From assembly GCF_905171775.1 (NCBI RefSeq), contig NC_053490.1:522903022-522967021 (forward strand): DNA of 64,000 nucleotides, given 5' to 3'. The notes under the pieces are model-generated. The model was not told the origin of the DNA and did no database searches. It saw only the letters and a program-made list of their open reading frames with translations. The position numbers were made by a program, and so were the translations under genes. This DNA is from Rana temporaria. Its lineage: Eukaryota; Chordata; Amphibia; Anura; Ranidae. This document shows, in pieces, positions 11,732-23,289 of this stretch. Positions within the stretch are counted from its first letter, which is position 1; every line of letters starts with the position of its first letter.

Positions 11732-12058
11732 TAGACATGTGCAATTCGTTTAGTTTCTAATTCGTTTTTTAACGAAAATTGGTTAATTTCGAATTTTCGT
11801 TTTAACAAATTTTTTATTTCCGAATTTTCGGACTTCGGAAAATTTCGAATTTCCGAATTTTCGGACTTCGGAAAATTTCGAATTTCCGAATTTCAGAAAT
11901 TTCGTATTTGAGAATTTTTCAATTTCTGAAATTTTGAGTTTCCGAATTTTTTAATTCCCGAATTTCGGAATTTTTAATTTCCGAATTTTCGTATTTCCGA
12001 ATTTTTAAATTTCCGAATTTTTTGTATTTCGGAAATTCGGATTTTCGGAAATACAAAA
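11732..12058. mobile_element. Truncated hAT-like element with TAGACATGTGC end
   Basis: The left terminus TAGACATGTGCAATTCG matches the complete element at 16711-17375. The interior is TTTCCGAATTT-type low-complexity sequence. The right terminus is missing. Confidence 0.6.
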
Positions 12059-12279
12059 AATGTTAGCTTATGTCCTGTTCTGCCCATCACTTATCAAAGA
12101 AACAGGGAAGGTGGAGAGCTTCCCTTACTTCCTGTTATGTCTCACTCATCAAAGAAACGGGAAATGGGGAGAGCTTCCCTTACTTCCTGTTCTGTCTGTC
12201 ACTCATCAAAGAAACAGGAAATGGGGAGAGCTTCTTTTACTTTCTGTTATATCTGTCACTCATCAAAGAAACAGGAAAT

Positions 12280-12420
12280 TATTATTATTATTATTATTAT
12301 ACAGGATTTATATAGCGCCAACAGTTTGCGCAGCGCTTTACATCAGGGAAGACAGTACAGTCACAATACAATCAATACAGGAGGGATCAGAGGGCCCTGC
12401 TCGTTAGAGCTTACAATCTA
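12280..12420 (-). mobile_element. Short interspersed element with (ATT)n tail
   Basis: Inverted relative to 5231-5365. The tail reads (ATT)n on the plus strand, followed by the ATTTATATAGCGCC end and finishing CTTACAATCTA. A 5-bp GAAAT flanks it (12275-12279 and 12421-12425), and removing the insert restores an array unit. Confidence 0.75.
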
Positions 12421-13774
12421 GAAATGGGAAGAGCTTCCCTTACTTCCTGTTATGTCTCACTCATCAAAGAAACAGGAAATGGGGAGGGCTTCCCTTACTT
12501 CCTGTTCTGTCTGTCACTCATCAAAGAAACAGGAAATGGAGAGAGCTTCTTTTACTTTCTGTTATATCTGTCACTCATCTAAGAAACAGGAAATGGGGGG
12601 AGCTTCTTTTACTTCCTGTTATGTCTCACTCATCAAAGAAACGGGAAATGGGGAGAGCTTCCCTTACTTCCTCTTCTGTCTGTCACTCATCAAAGAAACA
12701 GGAAATGGGGAGAGCTTCTTTTACTTCCTGTTATGTCTGTCACTCATCAAAGAAACAGGAAATGGGGATAGCTTCACTTACTTCCTGTTCTGTCTGTCAT
12801 TCATCAAAAAAAGAAAATGGGGAGAGCTTCTTTTACTTCCTGTTCTGTCTCTCATCAAAGGAACAGGAAATTGCAAAAGTTTCCCATACTTCCTGTTCTG
12901 TCTGTCACTCAAAGAAACAGGAAATGGGGAGAGCTTCCCTTACTTCCTGTTCTGTCTGTCACTCATCATAGAAACAGGAAATGGGGGAGCTTCTTTTACT
13001 TTCTGTTATGTCTGTCACTCATCTAAGAAACAGGAAATGGGGAGAGCTTCCCTTACTTCCTGTTCTGTCTGTCACTCATCAAAGAAACGGGAAATGGGGA
13101 GAGCTTCTTTTAATTCCTGTTCTGTCTCTCATCAAAGAAACAGGAAATTGCAATAGTTTTCCATTCTTCCTGTTCTGTCTGTCACTCAAAGAAACAGGAA
13201 ATGGGGAGAGCTTCCCTTACTTCATGTTCTGTGATTTAAAGAAACAGAAAATGGGGAGAGCTTCCCTTACTTCCTGTTCTGTCTGTCACTCATCAAAGAA
13301 ACAGGAAATGGGGAGAGCTTCCCTTACTTCATGTTCTGTCACTCAAACAAACAGAAAATGGGGAGAGCTTCCCTTACTTCCTGTTCTGTCTGTCACTCAT
13401 CAAAGAAACAGGAAGGCAGGAGAGATTCGCCTTACTTCCTGTTCTGTCATTCTTTAAAGAGATAGGAAGTGGAGAGATTTTTCCCTCATTTCTTATTCCG
13501 TTTGTCTTTCATCAAAGAGACAGGAAAAGGGGAGATTTAACCTTACTTTATGATCTGTCTGTTACTCATCAAAGAGAAAGAAATTGGGGATTTTTCCCCT
13601 ACTTCCTGTTCTGTGTGTCACTCATCAAAGAGACAGGAAGAGGGGAGATTGACCCTTACTTCCTGTTCTGTCTGCCACTTTAAGAGGCAAGAAGAGGGGA
13701 GATTTTCCATGATTGTGGGGAGATTTGCCCTTACCTCCTGTTCTTCATCACATAGACAGTGAGGAGATTGCCCC

Positions 13775-14313
13775 CCCCCCCTTCCCCGTGTTCCTATTTC
13801 TGTTCATCTGGCATATGCCTTTGTTAGGGAGACTATGTTCACTTCCTGTCCCAGTGACCACACAGGAAGTGAGGTGGAATCTCTCCAATGGGGACACAGG
13901 CAACTCTAACTCCCCTCCATTTAAACCCAAATCGCTGTGTCTGAAGTTGTCACATTGATTTGACTGAAGTAATTGTGTCTCGTGTCGGACAGCCTGCAGA
14001 ACGGCGGCTCAGGCAGGACGCGGTTGGCGACTAAATTTGATTTTAGCACGAGTGAAATGTTATCGCAGAAATCCCGTCTTTTGATTGGCACTCGGGTCCG
14101 CCTCTCTCTAATGAACAGCGTAATGTAAATTCCATCCATTTGTTCCACTCAATTTGGAACAAGGAAAATAAATCTCTTTATAACACTTAACCGAGCGAAA
14201 CTTAAAGCGATTGTCCTTTACCCCGTATAAAGAGCAGCGAGCGGGAACGCGGGACTGATTAGACTTCTCTTCGAATGGCTCCAGTTCTGCGCACTGGGAA
14301 GGTATCATAGGGA
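13775..14313. other. Non-repetitive island, candidate conserved non-coding element
   Basis: About 400 bp from 13920 is free of recognised repeats, with balanced composition and blocks such as GATTTTAGCACGAGTG. No coding frame is convincing. Confidence 0.3.
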
Positions 14314-14571
14314 CAGGGCCGCCATCAGGGGGGTACAGACAGTACACCTGTAAGGGGCCTGGAGGTCCCCAGGGCCCCGGATGGCAACCCCCTTTTTTAA
14401 AAAAAAATATATTTATTTTTGTAAGGGGCCCGGAGGTCCCCAGGGCCCCCAGATGACAACCCCCCCCCTTTTTTTTTTAATTGTATTTATTTTTTATATA
14501 TATATTTTTATATTATTTTTATTTTTATTTTTATTAAAGGGCCCATAGGCATGGTGAGCTTTTTTAAAGTT
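14314..14571. mobile_element. 5' part of a hAT-like element (CAGGGCCGCCATCAG)
   Basis: Same left end and AGGTCCCCAGGGCCC repeats as the complete element at 49551-50271. The matching right end is not found. A foldback element follows. Confidence 0.6.
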
Positions 14572-14574
14572 GTA

Positions 14575-15308
14575 GGGGCAGATCCACAAAAGAATTATGC
14601 CGGCGTATCTATTGATACGCCGCGTAATTTTAAATTTTGCGCGTCGTATCTTTGTTTTGAATCTACAAAACAAGATACGACTGCATCTCGGATCGATCCG
14701 ACAGGCGTACGTCTTAGTACGCCGTCGGATCGTAGATGCATTTTTTCCTGCTGGCCGCTAGGTGGCGTTTCTGTCGAATTCCGCGTTGAGTATGCAAATT
14801 AGCTAGTTACGGCGATCCACGAACGTACGTCCGGCCGGCGCATTTTTTTACGTCGTTTGCGTTCGGCTTTTTCCGGCGTATAGTTACCCCTGCTATTATG
14901 AGGCGTACTCAATGTTAAGTATGGCCGTCGTTCCCGCGTCAAATTTTGAATTTTTTACGTCGTTTGCGTAAGTTGTTCGCGAATAGGGATGACGTCACCG
15001 TCTTAAGCATTGGCTTGTTCCGGTTAAATTTCAAGCACAGGCACTGGGATACCCCCACGGACGCCGGATGCGCCGTTCAAAAAAAACATTGTTTACGTCG
15101 GGTTACGACGTATTTACATAAAACACGCCCCCATCACATCCATTTGAATTCCGCCCCCTTACGCCGCCAAAGATGCACTACGCCGCCGTAACTTACGGCG
15201 CAAATTCTTTGAGGATTCGAAAAAAATAAAATAAGTTACGGCGGCGTAGTGTATCTTAGATACGCTACGCCCGGCGGATTAATGCGCCGATGTACGTGGA
15301 TCTTCCCC
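14575..15308. mobile_element. Foldback element, target duplication GTA
   Basis: Termini GGGGCAGATCCAC and GTGGATCTTCCCC, flanked by GTA (14572-14574 and 15309-15311). It is close in sequence to 61910-62521. Confidence 0.8.
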
Positions 15309-15311
15309 GTA

Positions 15312-15700
15312 ATTTTTTGTTAAAATTTTGTGGAAAATGTAATCAAATAAAGATAATTAAAAAAAAAAATGTACAGACTCCACCAGTGCAGTACAGCGTC
15401 ATTATTTAACTGGTGTCACAGTGATCAAAGACACTGACTGGTGACAGTATGTAAAAAATAAATAAAAAATAAAATAAGAAATAATCTTATTTTCTTTTTC
15501 AAATTTTTGTAAATTAAATTTTTTATTACTTTTTACTTTTTCTCTATAATTATATTTTTTAATATATATATATTTTTACATACAGTGGCCAGAGCAATAT
15601 ATTGTTACCATAGTAACACTTTACTTCTCTGGGGAGGTGGAAGAAAAGGTAGTAACCCCCAAGTACTATATGATGTCCTTGTCATGATGATTTTTATGTT
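15312..15700. other. AT-rich sequence without a gene
   Basis: Poly-A/T runs and a stretch around 15590-15640 with TTGTTACCATAGTAACA. I see no supported gene. Confidence 0.35.
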
Positions 15701-15740
15701 TTGCTATAGAAATAAAACTGTGTAACCTTCTCCCCATAAT

Positions 15741-15784
15741 ACCCCTGAAGAAAGGATTAGACTCTTCCTGAAACGCGTCGGCGA
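15741..15784 (+). ncRNA. Hammerhead-ribozyme-like motif
   Basis: CTGAAGA (15745-15751, fits CUGANGA) is followed by a possible AGGA/UCCU stem II and GAAACGCGTC (15770-15779). The AC/GU pairs could form a two-base-pair stem III with GUC as cleavage site. Stem I is weak here, so this copy may be dead. A better copy is at 61208-61248. Confidence 0.4.
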
Positions 15785-15854
15785 CATAGAGAAGGTAGTG
15801 TCACCAACATATGTATACTTTGTATTAACTCAGCCGTTCATTATTGATGATCCT

Positions 15855-16534
15855 GGGCTAGATTCAGCTAGATCAGCGCATTTTTACGGCGGCGTAGGGT
15901 ATCGTATTTACGCTGCGCCGCCGTAAGTTAGAGAGGCAAGTGCTGTATTCACAAAGCACTTGCCTCCTAACTTACGGCGGCGTATCGTAAATGGGGCCGG
16001 CGTAAGCGCGCCTAATTCAAATGAGGATGAGGGGGGCATGTTTTATTTAAATTAATGGTGACCCCGCGTATTTTACGTTTTTTACGAACGGCACATGCGC
16101 CGTTCGTGAAAGAATCCCAGTGCGCATGCTCGAAATTCCACCGCAAATCGTCATTGCTTTCGATGTGAACGTAAATGACGTCCAGCCCTATTCGCGAACG
16201 ACTTACGCAAACGACGTAAAAAATTCAAAATTCGAAGCGGGAACGACGTCCATACTTAACATTGGCTGCGCCTCATAATAGCAGGAGCAACCTTACGCCG
16301 AAAAAGCCTAACGTAAATGACGTAATAAAATTGCGCCGGGCGTACGTACGTTTGTGAATCGGCGTATCTAGGTCATTTGCATATTCTACGCCGAAAACAA
16401 CGGAAGCGCCCCTACCGGCCAACGTAAAACGTATCTGCCTTTGAGAATCAGCCTAAAGATACGACGGCGCAGATTTGAAATGACGGCGGCGTATCTGGAG
16501 ATACGCCGCCGTATGTTGTTGCTGAATCTAGCCC
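15855..16534. mobile_element. Foldback element, target duplication CCT
   Basis: Termini GGGCTAGATTCAGC and GCTGAATCTAGCCC with CCT at 15852-15854 and 16535-16537. The interior has the family landmarks. Confidence 0.8.
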
Positions 16535-16710
16535 CCTGTTTTTATCATTTGTATTGATGTTTTTACATTTTATATGGATGTAATAAAATTATGTTTTTTT
16601 TAATATAAACTCGCAAGCTAATTCTTTTTAGTTGCCTTTAAAAGTTCCATATACAGTAGTACTTGGGGGTTGCTATATTTACTTCCATTTAACATAGGGA
16701 TGTTGGCAAC

Positions 16711-17375
16711 TAGACATGTGCAATTCGTTTAGTTCCGAATTCGTTTTTAACAAATTAGTTAATTCCGAAATTTCAGAATTTCCGAATTTTTCAATTTCCG
16801 AATTTTTGTATTTCCGAAATTTAGAATTTACGAATTCTGAATTGTCAAATTTTCAGAGTTTCCGAAATTCGAAAATTTAGGAAATTCTAAATTTCTGGAA
16901 TTTGAAATCACAAAATTTGTAATGACAAGATTACAAAATTCTGAAATCAGAAATTTCTAATTTTTCCATTTACGAATTTTCGAATTCCGAATTGTCTAAT
17001 TTCCGAAAATTGCCGACATTCGAAAATTTGGAAATTCAACATTTCTGGAATTCGGAAATTCGAAAGCTTCAGAAATTCGAAAATTTAAGAAATTCGAAAA
17101 ATTTGAAAAATTACAAGATTTGAAATGACAAGATTACAAAATTCGGAAATCAGAAATTCGAAAGTTTGAAAATTGTAAATTCGAAAAATCGGAAATTCAA
17201 AAATTAGAAAAATCACAAATTAGAAAATTCAGAATTAGAACATTTGAAAATTAGAAAATTAGAAAATCTGAAAATTTGGTTGGAATTTCTGAATTCCGAA
17301 TGTTCGAATTTCCAAATTTCCGAAAAAAACGAATGAAACGAAAACGAACAACATTTTCAGCAGTGCACATGTCTA
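16711..17375. mobile_element. hAT-like element with TTGGCAAC target duplication
   Basis: Termini TAGACATGTGC and GCACATGTCTA, with identical 8-bp flanks (16703-16710 and 17376-17383). The interior is a low-complexity AATTCGAAATT/AATTTCCGAA composition without coding potential. Confidence 0.8.
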
Positions 17376-17495
17376 TTGGCAACATATTGATGGCTTTCTC
17401 TGGTGGTTCTCCTCTACTCTGGGGAGGTGATCAGATTTTTTGGTATTTTTACACACACTATGATTGCTTATAACTGTGAATTTTACAGTTATGAT

Positions 17496-18437
17496 TAGGG
17501 TTGTCCCGATACCACTTTTTTAAGACCGAGTCCAAATACCGACACTTTTTTCCAAGTACTCACCGATAAAAAAAATTCGATGTCATGTGGCAGTTTGACA
17601 GATGGGTACTGATAGGTGGCACTGACAGGTGGCTGGCACTGATAGGCGGCACTTATGGGCACTGACTGGTGACTGGTGCTGATGGGCACTAATAGGTGGC
17701 ACTGACAGGTGGCTGGCACTGATAAGTGGCACTTGTGGGCACTGATAGGTGGCACTTATGGGCACTGATAGGTGGCATTGGTTGCACTGATAGGTGGCAC
17801 TTGTGGGCACTGATAGATGGCACTGATAGGTGGCACTTGTGGGCACTGATAGGTGGTACTTGTGGGCACTGATATGTGTCACTTGTGGGCACTGATTGGT
17901 GGCACTTGTGGGCACTGATATATGGCACTTGTGGGCACTGATATATGGCACCGATTGGTGGCACTTGTTGGCACTGATAGGTGGCACTTGTGGGCACTGA
18001 TAGGTGGCACTTGTGGGCACTGATAGGTGGCACTGATTGGTGGCACTGATATATGGCACTTGTGGGCACAGATATATGGCACTTGCGGGCACTGACATAT
18101 GGCACTGATTGGTGGCACTTGTGGGCACTAATAGGTGGCACTTATTGCACTGATATGTGGCACTTGTGGGCACTGATATATGGCTCTCCCCTCAGATCCC
18201 CCTAGTCCTTGTGTGCAGCGAGCCTTCTGTGTGTCTCTCCCATGGTGAGCCCTGCCATCAATAACCAGGACAGAGGATGAGGATGACGGCTGAGCACATG
18301 GCACACATCCAATAGGAGGAGGCAGCAGGGACACAACAACCACTTAGCGCCCTCATGTCAGCTGACATCTCCTATAAAGCTCCATGGTGACAGGTTCTCT
18401 TCACAAGGATACTAGTATCGGTATCGGGACAACCCTA
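17496..18437. mobile_element. hAT-like element (TAGGGTTGTCCCGATAC termini) with minisatellite
   Basis: The ends are perfect inverted copies of TAGGGTTGTCCCGATAC-type sequence. The flanks GTTATGAT and GTTGTAAG agree at only 5 of 8. An internal 23-bp array (about 17590-18180) uses GGCACTTGTGGGCACTGATA. Related copies are at 44443 and 48950. Confidence 0.75.
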
Positions 18438-18795
18438 GTTGTAAGCAACCATTTTTTTCTGAATGAAAACTAATCATTGAGTGTTTACTATTGTGATTAG
18501 CTGTGATTGGCCCTGTGTGTACCGTGTGATCACTGTGACCAATCGCAGAGCTCATCACAATAGTACACAATGAACGGCATGAATCAAACCCTGTAGAACC
18601 GTCATGTGATCTGCTGTCATTGGCCGCAGCGATCACAGGGTATCGGCAGCGGGCCACGGTATGGTGATCTGTCATCGGCCAGCGGCGGGTGACAGATCGC
18701 GACCCGGAGCGCGGCCCGTGAGTCGTGATCCTGGGGGGACGTCATATTACGTCTTCCATGGACAATAGGGCTCTAATAGCCGAGTCATTTTTATT
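18438..18795. other. Unassigned repeat-like sequence
   Basis: Contains GTGATCTG and GATCAC inverted phrases typical of repeat ends. No supported gene. Confidence 0.3.
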
Positions 18796-19380
18796 TTCCC
18801 GTCCTTGTCCCATCCTTGTCCCGTCCCTGTCCCGTCCCTGTCCCATCCTTGTCCCGTCCTTGTCCCCTCCTTCTTCCGTCCTTCTTCCGTCCTTCTTCCG
18901 TCCTTGTCCCGTCCTTGTCCCGTCCCTGTCCCGTCCTTGTCCCGTCCCTGTCCCGTCCCGTCCTTGTCCCGTGCTTGTCCTGTCCTTGTCCTGTCCTTGT
19001 CCCGTCCTTCTTCCGTCCTTGTCCCGTCCTTGTCCCGTCCTTGTCCCGTCCTTGTCCCGTCCCTGTCCCGTCCCGTCCTTGTCCCGTGCTTGTCCTGTCC
19101 TTGTCCCGTCCTTCTTCCGTCCTTGTCCCATCCTTGTCCCGTCCTTGTCCCGTCCTTGTCCCGTCCTTGTCCCGTCCTTGTCCCGTCCCTGTCCCGTCCC
19201 GTCCTTGTCCCGTGCTTGTCCTGTCCTTGTCCCGTCCTTCTTCCGTCCTTGTCCCGTGCTTGTCCCGTCCTTGTCCCGTCCTTGTCCCGTCCTTGTCCCG
19301 TCCTTGTCCCGTCCTTCTTCCGTCCTTCTTCCGTCCTTCTTCCGTCCTTGTCCCGTCCTTGTCCCGTCCTTGTCCCCCTT
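18796..19380. repeat. 11-bp tandem array (about 53 copies)
   Basis: Units GTCCTTGTCCC with variants GTCCCTGTCCC and GTCCTTCTTCC. Long Pro/Ser (plus) and Gly/Asp/Thr (minus) open frames over it are artefacts. Confidence 0.95.
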
Positions 19381-19798
19381 CAATACTCCCCATTAGTAAA
19401 GTTTCTTCTGAATCCTGTGACCGGGAACTATGAGAAAATTCTGAATGGTATTCAACTTGTTTAGACTTTTATTTTTCTGACAAGTTAATAAATTGTGATG
19501 AAGACACAGCGGGAGATCCGAGTAATTCTGAAAACACAGAGCTCTCCATTGTTCTGTAACAGAAGGACGGGGGATGGAGGCCAGACAATATTGTTGGGGG
19601 GTGAAAGTCCGGGGCCAGCGTAGAGGCCGGGGACAGACGACGTTAAAGCGAAACTCCGGGAAAAATACCCAAATGATATACATAGAAAATAGCCGTACCT
19701 GCCAGATTATTTTTTATTTTTGTCTATCCAGCCCTGAGGTTTGCACAGCTCCGCCAAACAGCACGGCCCTGTCCGGCATGAGAGATCTGATTTTTTTT
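19381..19798. other. Spacer with a TTAA-element end
   Basis: Mixed sequence. TTAAAGCGAAACTCCGG near 19642 looks like the terminus of another TTAA family. No gene seen. Confidence 0.35.
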
Positions 19799-20260
19799 TT
19801 TAACCACTTACGTCTGTAATGACCAGGCCATTTTTTTTTGTCCTTTTTAACTGACAATTGCGCGGCCGTGCGACACTGTACCCAAATAAAATTTATGTAT
19901 TTTTTTCCCACAAATAGTTTTCTTTTGGTGGTATTTGATCATCTCTGTGGTTTTTATTTTTTGCGCTATAAACAAAAAAAAAAGAGCTTTAATTTTGAAA
20001 AAAAATTATATTTTTTACTTTTTGCTATAATAAATATAAAAAAAAAACATTTAAAAAAAATTCTTCATCAGTTTAGGCCAATATGTTTTATTCTACATAT
20101 TTTTTAATTTTTTGCGCTATAAACAAAAAAAGAGCGTCAATTTTGAAAAATGTTTTTATTTTTTACTTTTTGCTATAATAAATATATATAAAAAAAAAAT
20201 AATAAAAAAAAAAATCTTCATCAGTTTAGGCCAATATGTATTATTCTACATATTTTTGGT

Positions 20261-20334
<74 letters not shown>

Positions 20335-20865
20335 TACTTTTTGCTATAATAAATATAAAAAAAAAAATTCTTCATCAGTTTTGGCCAATATTTATTATTC
20401 TATATATTTTTGGCAAAAACAGCGCCTACAAATTAGGGGATAGATTTGTGGCATTTTTTATTATTATTCGATTTTTAGTAGCAATGGCGGCGATCTGCGA
20501 TTTTTAGCAGGACTGCGACGTTGCGGCAGACACATCGGACACTATCTTCGAATCATTGACATTTATACAGCGATCAGTGCTATAAAAATGCACTGATTGC
20601 TGTGTAAAGGTCACTGGCAGGGAAGGGGTTAACACTAGGGGGGCGATCATGGGGTTAAATGTGTTCCCTGGGAGGTGTTTCTAACTGTGGGGGAATGGGA
20701 CTGACTGGAGGAGAGAGATCGCTGTTCCCGATTACTAGGATTACCAGCAGATCTCTCCCTCCTCCCCTGTCAGAATTCTGGATTTCTTTCCTCGATCGCG
20801 GATCGAGTCCCCGGCGATTGCAACGCGCTGTTTAATTTTTGCATAAGTACAGCCCTGAGCGGCTG
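19799..20865 (+). mobile_element. TTAA element, family A, with internal duplication
   Basis: It starts TTAACCACTT. The GCGCTATAAACAAAAAA and TTGCTATAATAAATAT blocks occur more than once, so the interior has been duplicated. It includes the (AT)n tract at 20268-20327. The right terminus was not found. Confidence 0.65.
20268..20327. repeat. Poly-A and (AT)n microsatellite
   Basis: A run of A followed by about 25 AT dinucleotides inside the TTAA element. Confidence 0.95.
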
Positions 20866-21085
20866 CATGCCCTTGTTCTAGGGGGCGGTTGAGCTTTGGT
20901 TTTACCAACCTTTACCCACACATGTTAACTGCCATTGTTTCTGAACAGCTTGGTCTTGGCTGAGAAAAAACAGACTTACTGGCGGGATCACCAGGTGAAA
21001 CTAAAGAAAAAAAGAAAACGAATGCAGCCACCACATTAAATGTTTGATAAGTTGCAATAAAATAAGTTTGGGGTTTTATACTGCT
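20866..21085. other. Unassigned spacer
   Basis: No supported gene or recognised repeat end. Confidence 0.3.
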
Positions 21086-21346
21086 TTAGGGCTGCGCTCA
21101 CACTTGTGCGACTCCAAAGTTAATGCGATTTCCATTGTGACTTTGATGCAGCTTTGGATGGGTGTGGCTTGGATGCGACTTTCACGTGACTTTTGAGAGT
21201 TTACATTGTAGTCTATGGCACTCAATTGGCATGAAAGTCCCAAAGTAGTGCAGGGACGGTGTCCATTGAAATACATTGGCTGCGACTTTATGAGTCCAAA
21301 GTCGCAGGACAAGATGAACAAGTGTGAATGGAGCCCTAATGCTCGT
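21086..21346. mobile_element. hAT-like short element (TAGGGCT... ends)
   Basis: The left end TAGGGCTGCGCTCACACTT is matched by the inverted right end AAGTGTGAATGGAGCCCTA. A clear 8-bp duplication is not seen. Confidence 0.5.
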
Positions 21347-21616
21347 TTAAAGGTAAAGATGAAATAATGTACACCCTCCCCATCCACCCGCTCCCTGCTG
21401 TACTTACCTCCAGGGATGCTGAGCTGTCAGCCCCCCCACTGCCGGCTCTTCTCTGTGCATCACTTCTGGGATGGACAAGATCGATTCCCAGTGACAGTGC
21501 TGGCTAATCAGAATCGATCGCATCCATCCTGGAAGCTCTGCACAGAGGAGAGAGGATTCCAATCCCGCGGACTGCTGGACTGGCTGAAGTGGTGCCGACC
21601 GCTCAGCAACCCCAGA

Positions 21617-22470
21617 GGTAAGTTCAGCAGAGACCAAGGGATGGAGGGGAGGTAAGTACAGAAAGGACCAAGGGATGGGGTGGAGGTAAGTACAGCAAGG
21701 GCCAAGGGATGGGGGGGAGGTAAGTACAGCAAGGGCCAAGGGATGGGGGGGAGGTAAGTACAGCAAGGGCCAAGGGATTGGGGGGGAGGTAAGTACAGAA
21801 AGGACCAAGGGATGGAGGGGAGGTAAGTACAGCAAGGGCCAAGTGATGGAGGGGAGGTAAGTACAGCAAGGGCCAAGGGATGGAGGGGAGGTAAGTACAG
21901 CAAGGGACCAAGGGATGGAGGGGAGGTAAGTAAAGCAAGGGCCCAGGGATGGAGGGGAGGTAAGTAGACCAAGGGATGGAGGGGAGGTAAGTACAGCAAG
22001 GACCAAGGGATGGAGGGGAGGTAAGTACAGCAAGGGCCAAGGGATGGGGGGAGGTAAGTACAGAAAGGACCAAGGGAGGGAGGTAAGTTCAGCAAGGACC
22101 AAGGGATGGAGGGGAGGTAAGTACAGAAAGGACCAAGGGATGGAGGGGAGGTAAGTACAGCAAGGACCAAGGGATGGAGGGGAGGTAAGTACAGCAAGGG
22201 CCAAGGGATGGAGGGGAGGTAAGTACAGAAAGGACCAAGGAATGGAGTGGAGGTAAGTACAGAAAGGACCAAGGGATGGAGGGGAGGTAAGTACAGCAGG
22301 GACCAAGGGATGGAGGGGAGATAAGTACAGCAGGGACCAAGGGATGGAGGGGAGGTAAGTACAGCAAGCACCAAGGGATTGTGGGGAGGTAAGTACAGCA
22401 AGGGCCAAGGGATGGAGGGGAGGTAAGTACAGCAAGGACCAAGGGATGGAGGGGAGGTAAATACAGCAGG
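21617..22470. repeat. 34-bp tandem array carrying GGTAAGTA in nearly every unit
   Basis: About 25 units contain GGGATGGAGGGGAGGTAAGT. The GAG|GTAAGTA string matches the vertebrate 5' splice-site consensus on the plus strand. Minus-strand Pro/Leu open frames are artefacts. Confidence 0.95.
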
Positions 22471-22479
22471 GACCTCAAT

Positions 22480-22720
22480 AAAAGTATTGAACAAGGAAAA
22501 TAAAAAACAAACAAAAAAAGATTTCATCAAAGAACAAAAACCTAAATAAACTAAAAACGAAAACATTAAAAAAATAAAAATCAACAGAACCTTAAAAAAA
22601 ATAAAATAATATTAAACAGAAAAAAACCCCTAAAAACTAAAAAAAAAATAGAACTAAACAAAAAACCCGAAAACTAAATACTAAAAATAAAACAAAAAAA
22701 AGTTTTGTCTTAAGATATTT
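22480..22720. other. A-rich tract
   Basis: Degenerate AAAAAACA/AAATAAAA sequence. No gene. Confidence 0.6.
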
Positions 22721-23005
22721 ATGTTGTGGAGCCCAAAACATAATAAACCAACTAGAAGACCCCAAAGAAAGCCATGGAAGGTGGCACACGGTGGTGGTCG
22801 GTGGTCCTCGGTGACGCACACCTGGCAGCGTCTACCTGTCCCTGGTAGGTGATGATGACCTGTGTGCATAGAGGCTGGCTGAAGCTGTGCTGAGTGTCAG
22901 AACAGGTTGGATGAGCAGGCAGGGTGGAGGAGGTGCCTGCACTGCAGGGAGGGGCACAATCACCCCTGCCAGGCAGTGGGGGAGGGGCAGCTGGTTTCTG
23001 GATGA

Positions 23006-23017
23006 AGTTTCAGTTGG
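23006..23017 (+). promoter_or_regulatory. ISRE-like site upstream of the candidate exon
   Basis: AGTTTCAGTTGG matches the interferon-stimulated response element AGTTTCNNTTTC at most positions but has GG in place of the final TC. It lies 84 bases before the candidate start codon. A chance match is quite possible. Confidence 0.2.
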
Positions 23018-23100
23018 AAGGAGAAGCTGGGATGAGGACTGGCTGCTGGAGAGGATCATCCAGAGGGGGACAGTGATCACCTGGAGGGCTCACCTGGGCC

Positions 23101-23146
23101 ATGGCTGCTCTCTACCTGCTGCTGCTCTGCACCTGGCTGTGCTCAG
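23101..23146 (+). CDS. Candidate first coding exon encoding a signal peptide
   Basis: The ATG at 23101 sits in a strong Kozak context (GGGCCATGG). It opens a hydrophobic leader, MAALYLLLLCTWLCS, that reads like a signal peptide core. The frame meets a consensus donor at 23146/23147 (CAG|GTAAGG) after the first base of a codon, which is a phase 1 intron. Phase 1 after the leader is usual for immunoglobulin-superfamily and many other secreted or type I membrane proteins. No second exon was recognised downstream; arrays fill the next several kilobases and would lie in intron 1. The upstream 200 bp is GC-rich with no TATA box at an obvious place. The gene is not identified. It could also be a chance open frame, since the exon is only 46 bases long. 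Confidence 0.4.
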
Positions 23147-23289
23147 GTAAGGAGGACATGGAGATCTCTAATTGTATCACTTCCAGGAGGATTCCTGTCT
23201 GCAGGAGGGGGAGGGGGGGTAATGAGCATGCGCAGACACACCTAAGACAGGTGGAGGAGCAACAGGTGAAATATAAACACCTGACACTG

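Larger units (their letters stand above)
11430..13770. repeat. 57-bp tandem array, degenerate at both ends
   Basis: The core unit of 57 bp contains CATCAAAGAAACAGGAAATG and CTTACTTCCTGTTCTGTC. It is well ordered from about 12060 to 13460 and looser outside. The period is a multiple of three, so several open frames (for example 12452-13156) are array artefacts. Two mobile elements sit within it. Confidence 0.9.

Noticed and set aside
17488..18445. Exact 8-bp duplication for the hAT at 17496-18437
   Set aside because: GTTATGAT and GTTGTAAG agree at only 5 of 8 positions.
21404..22584. 343- to 358-codon minus-strand Leu/Pro frames
   Set aside because: They cover the 34-bp array; repeat-unit translation appears in all three minus frames.
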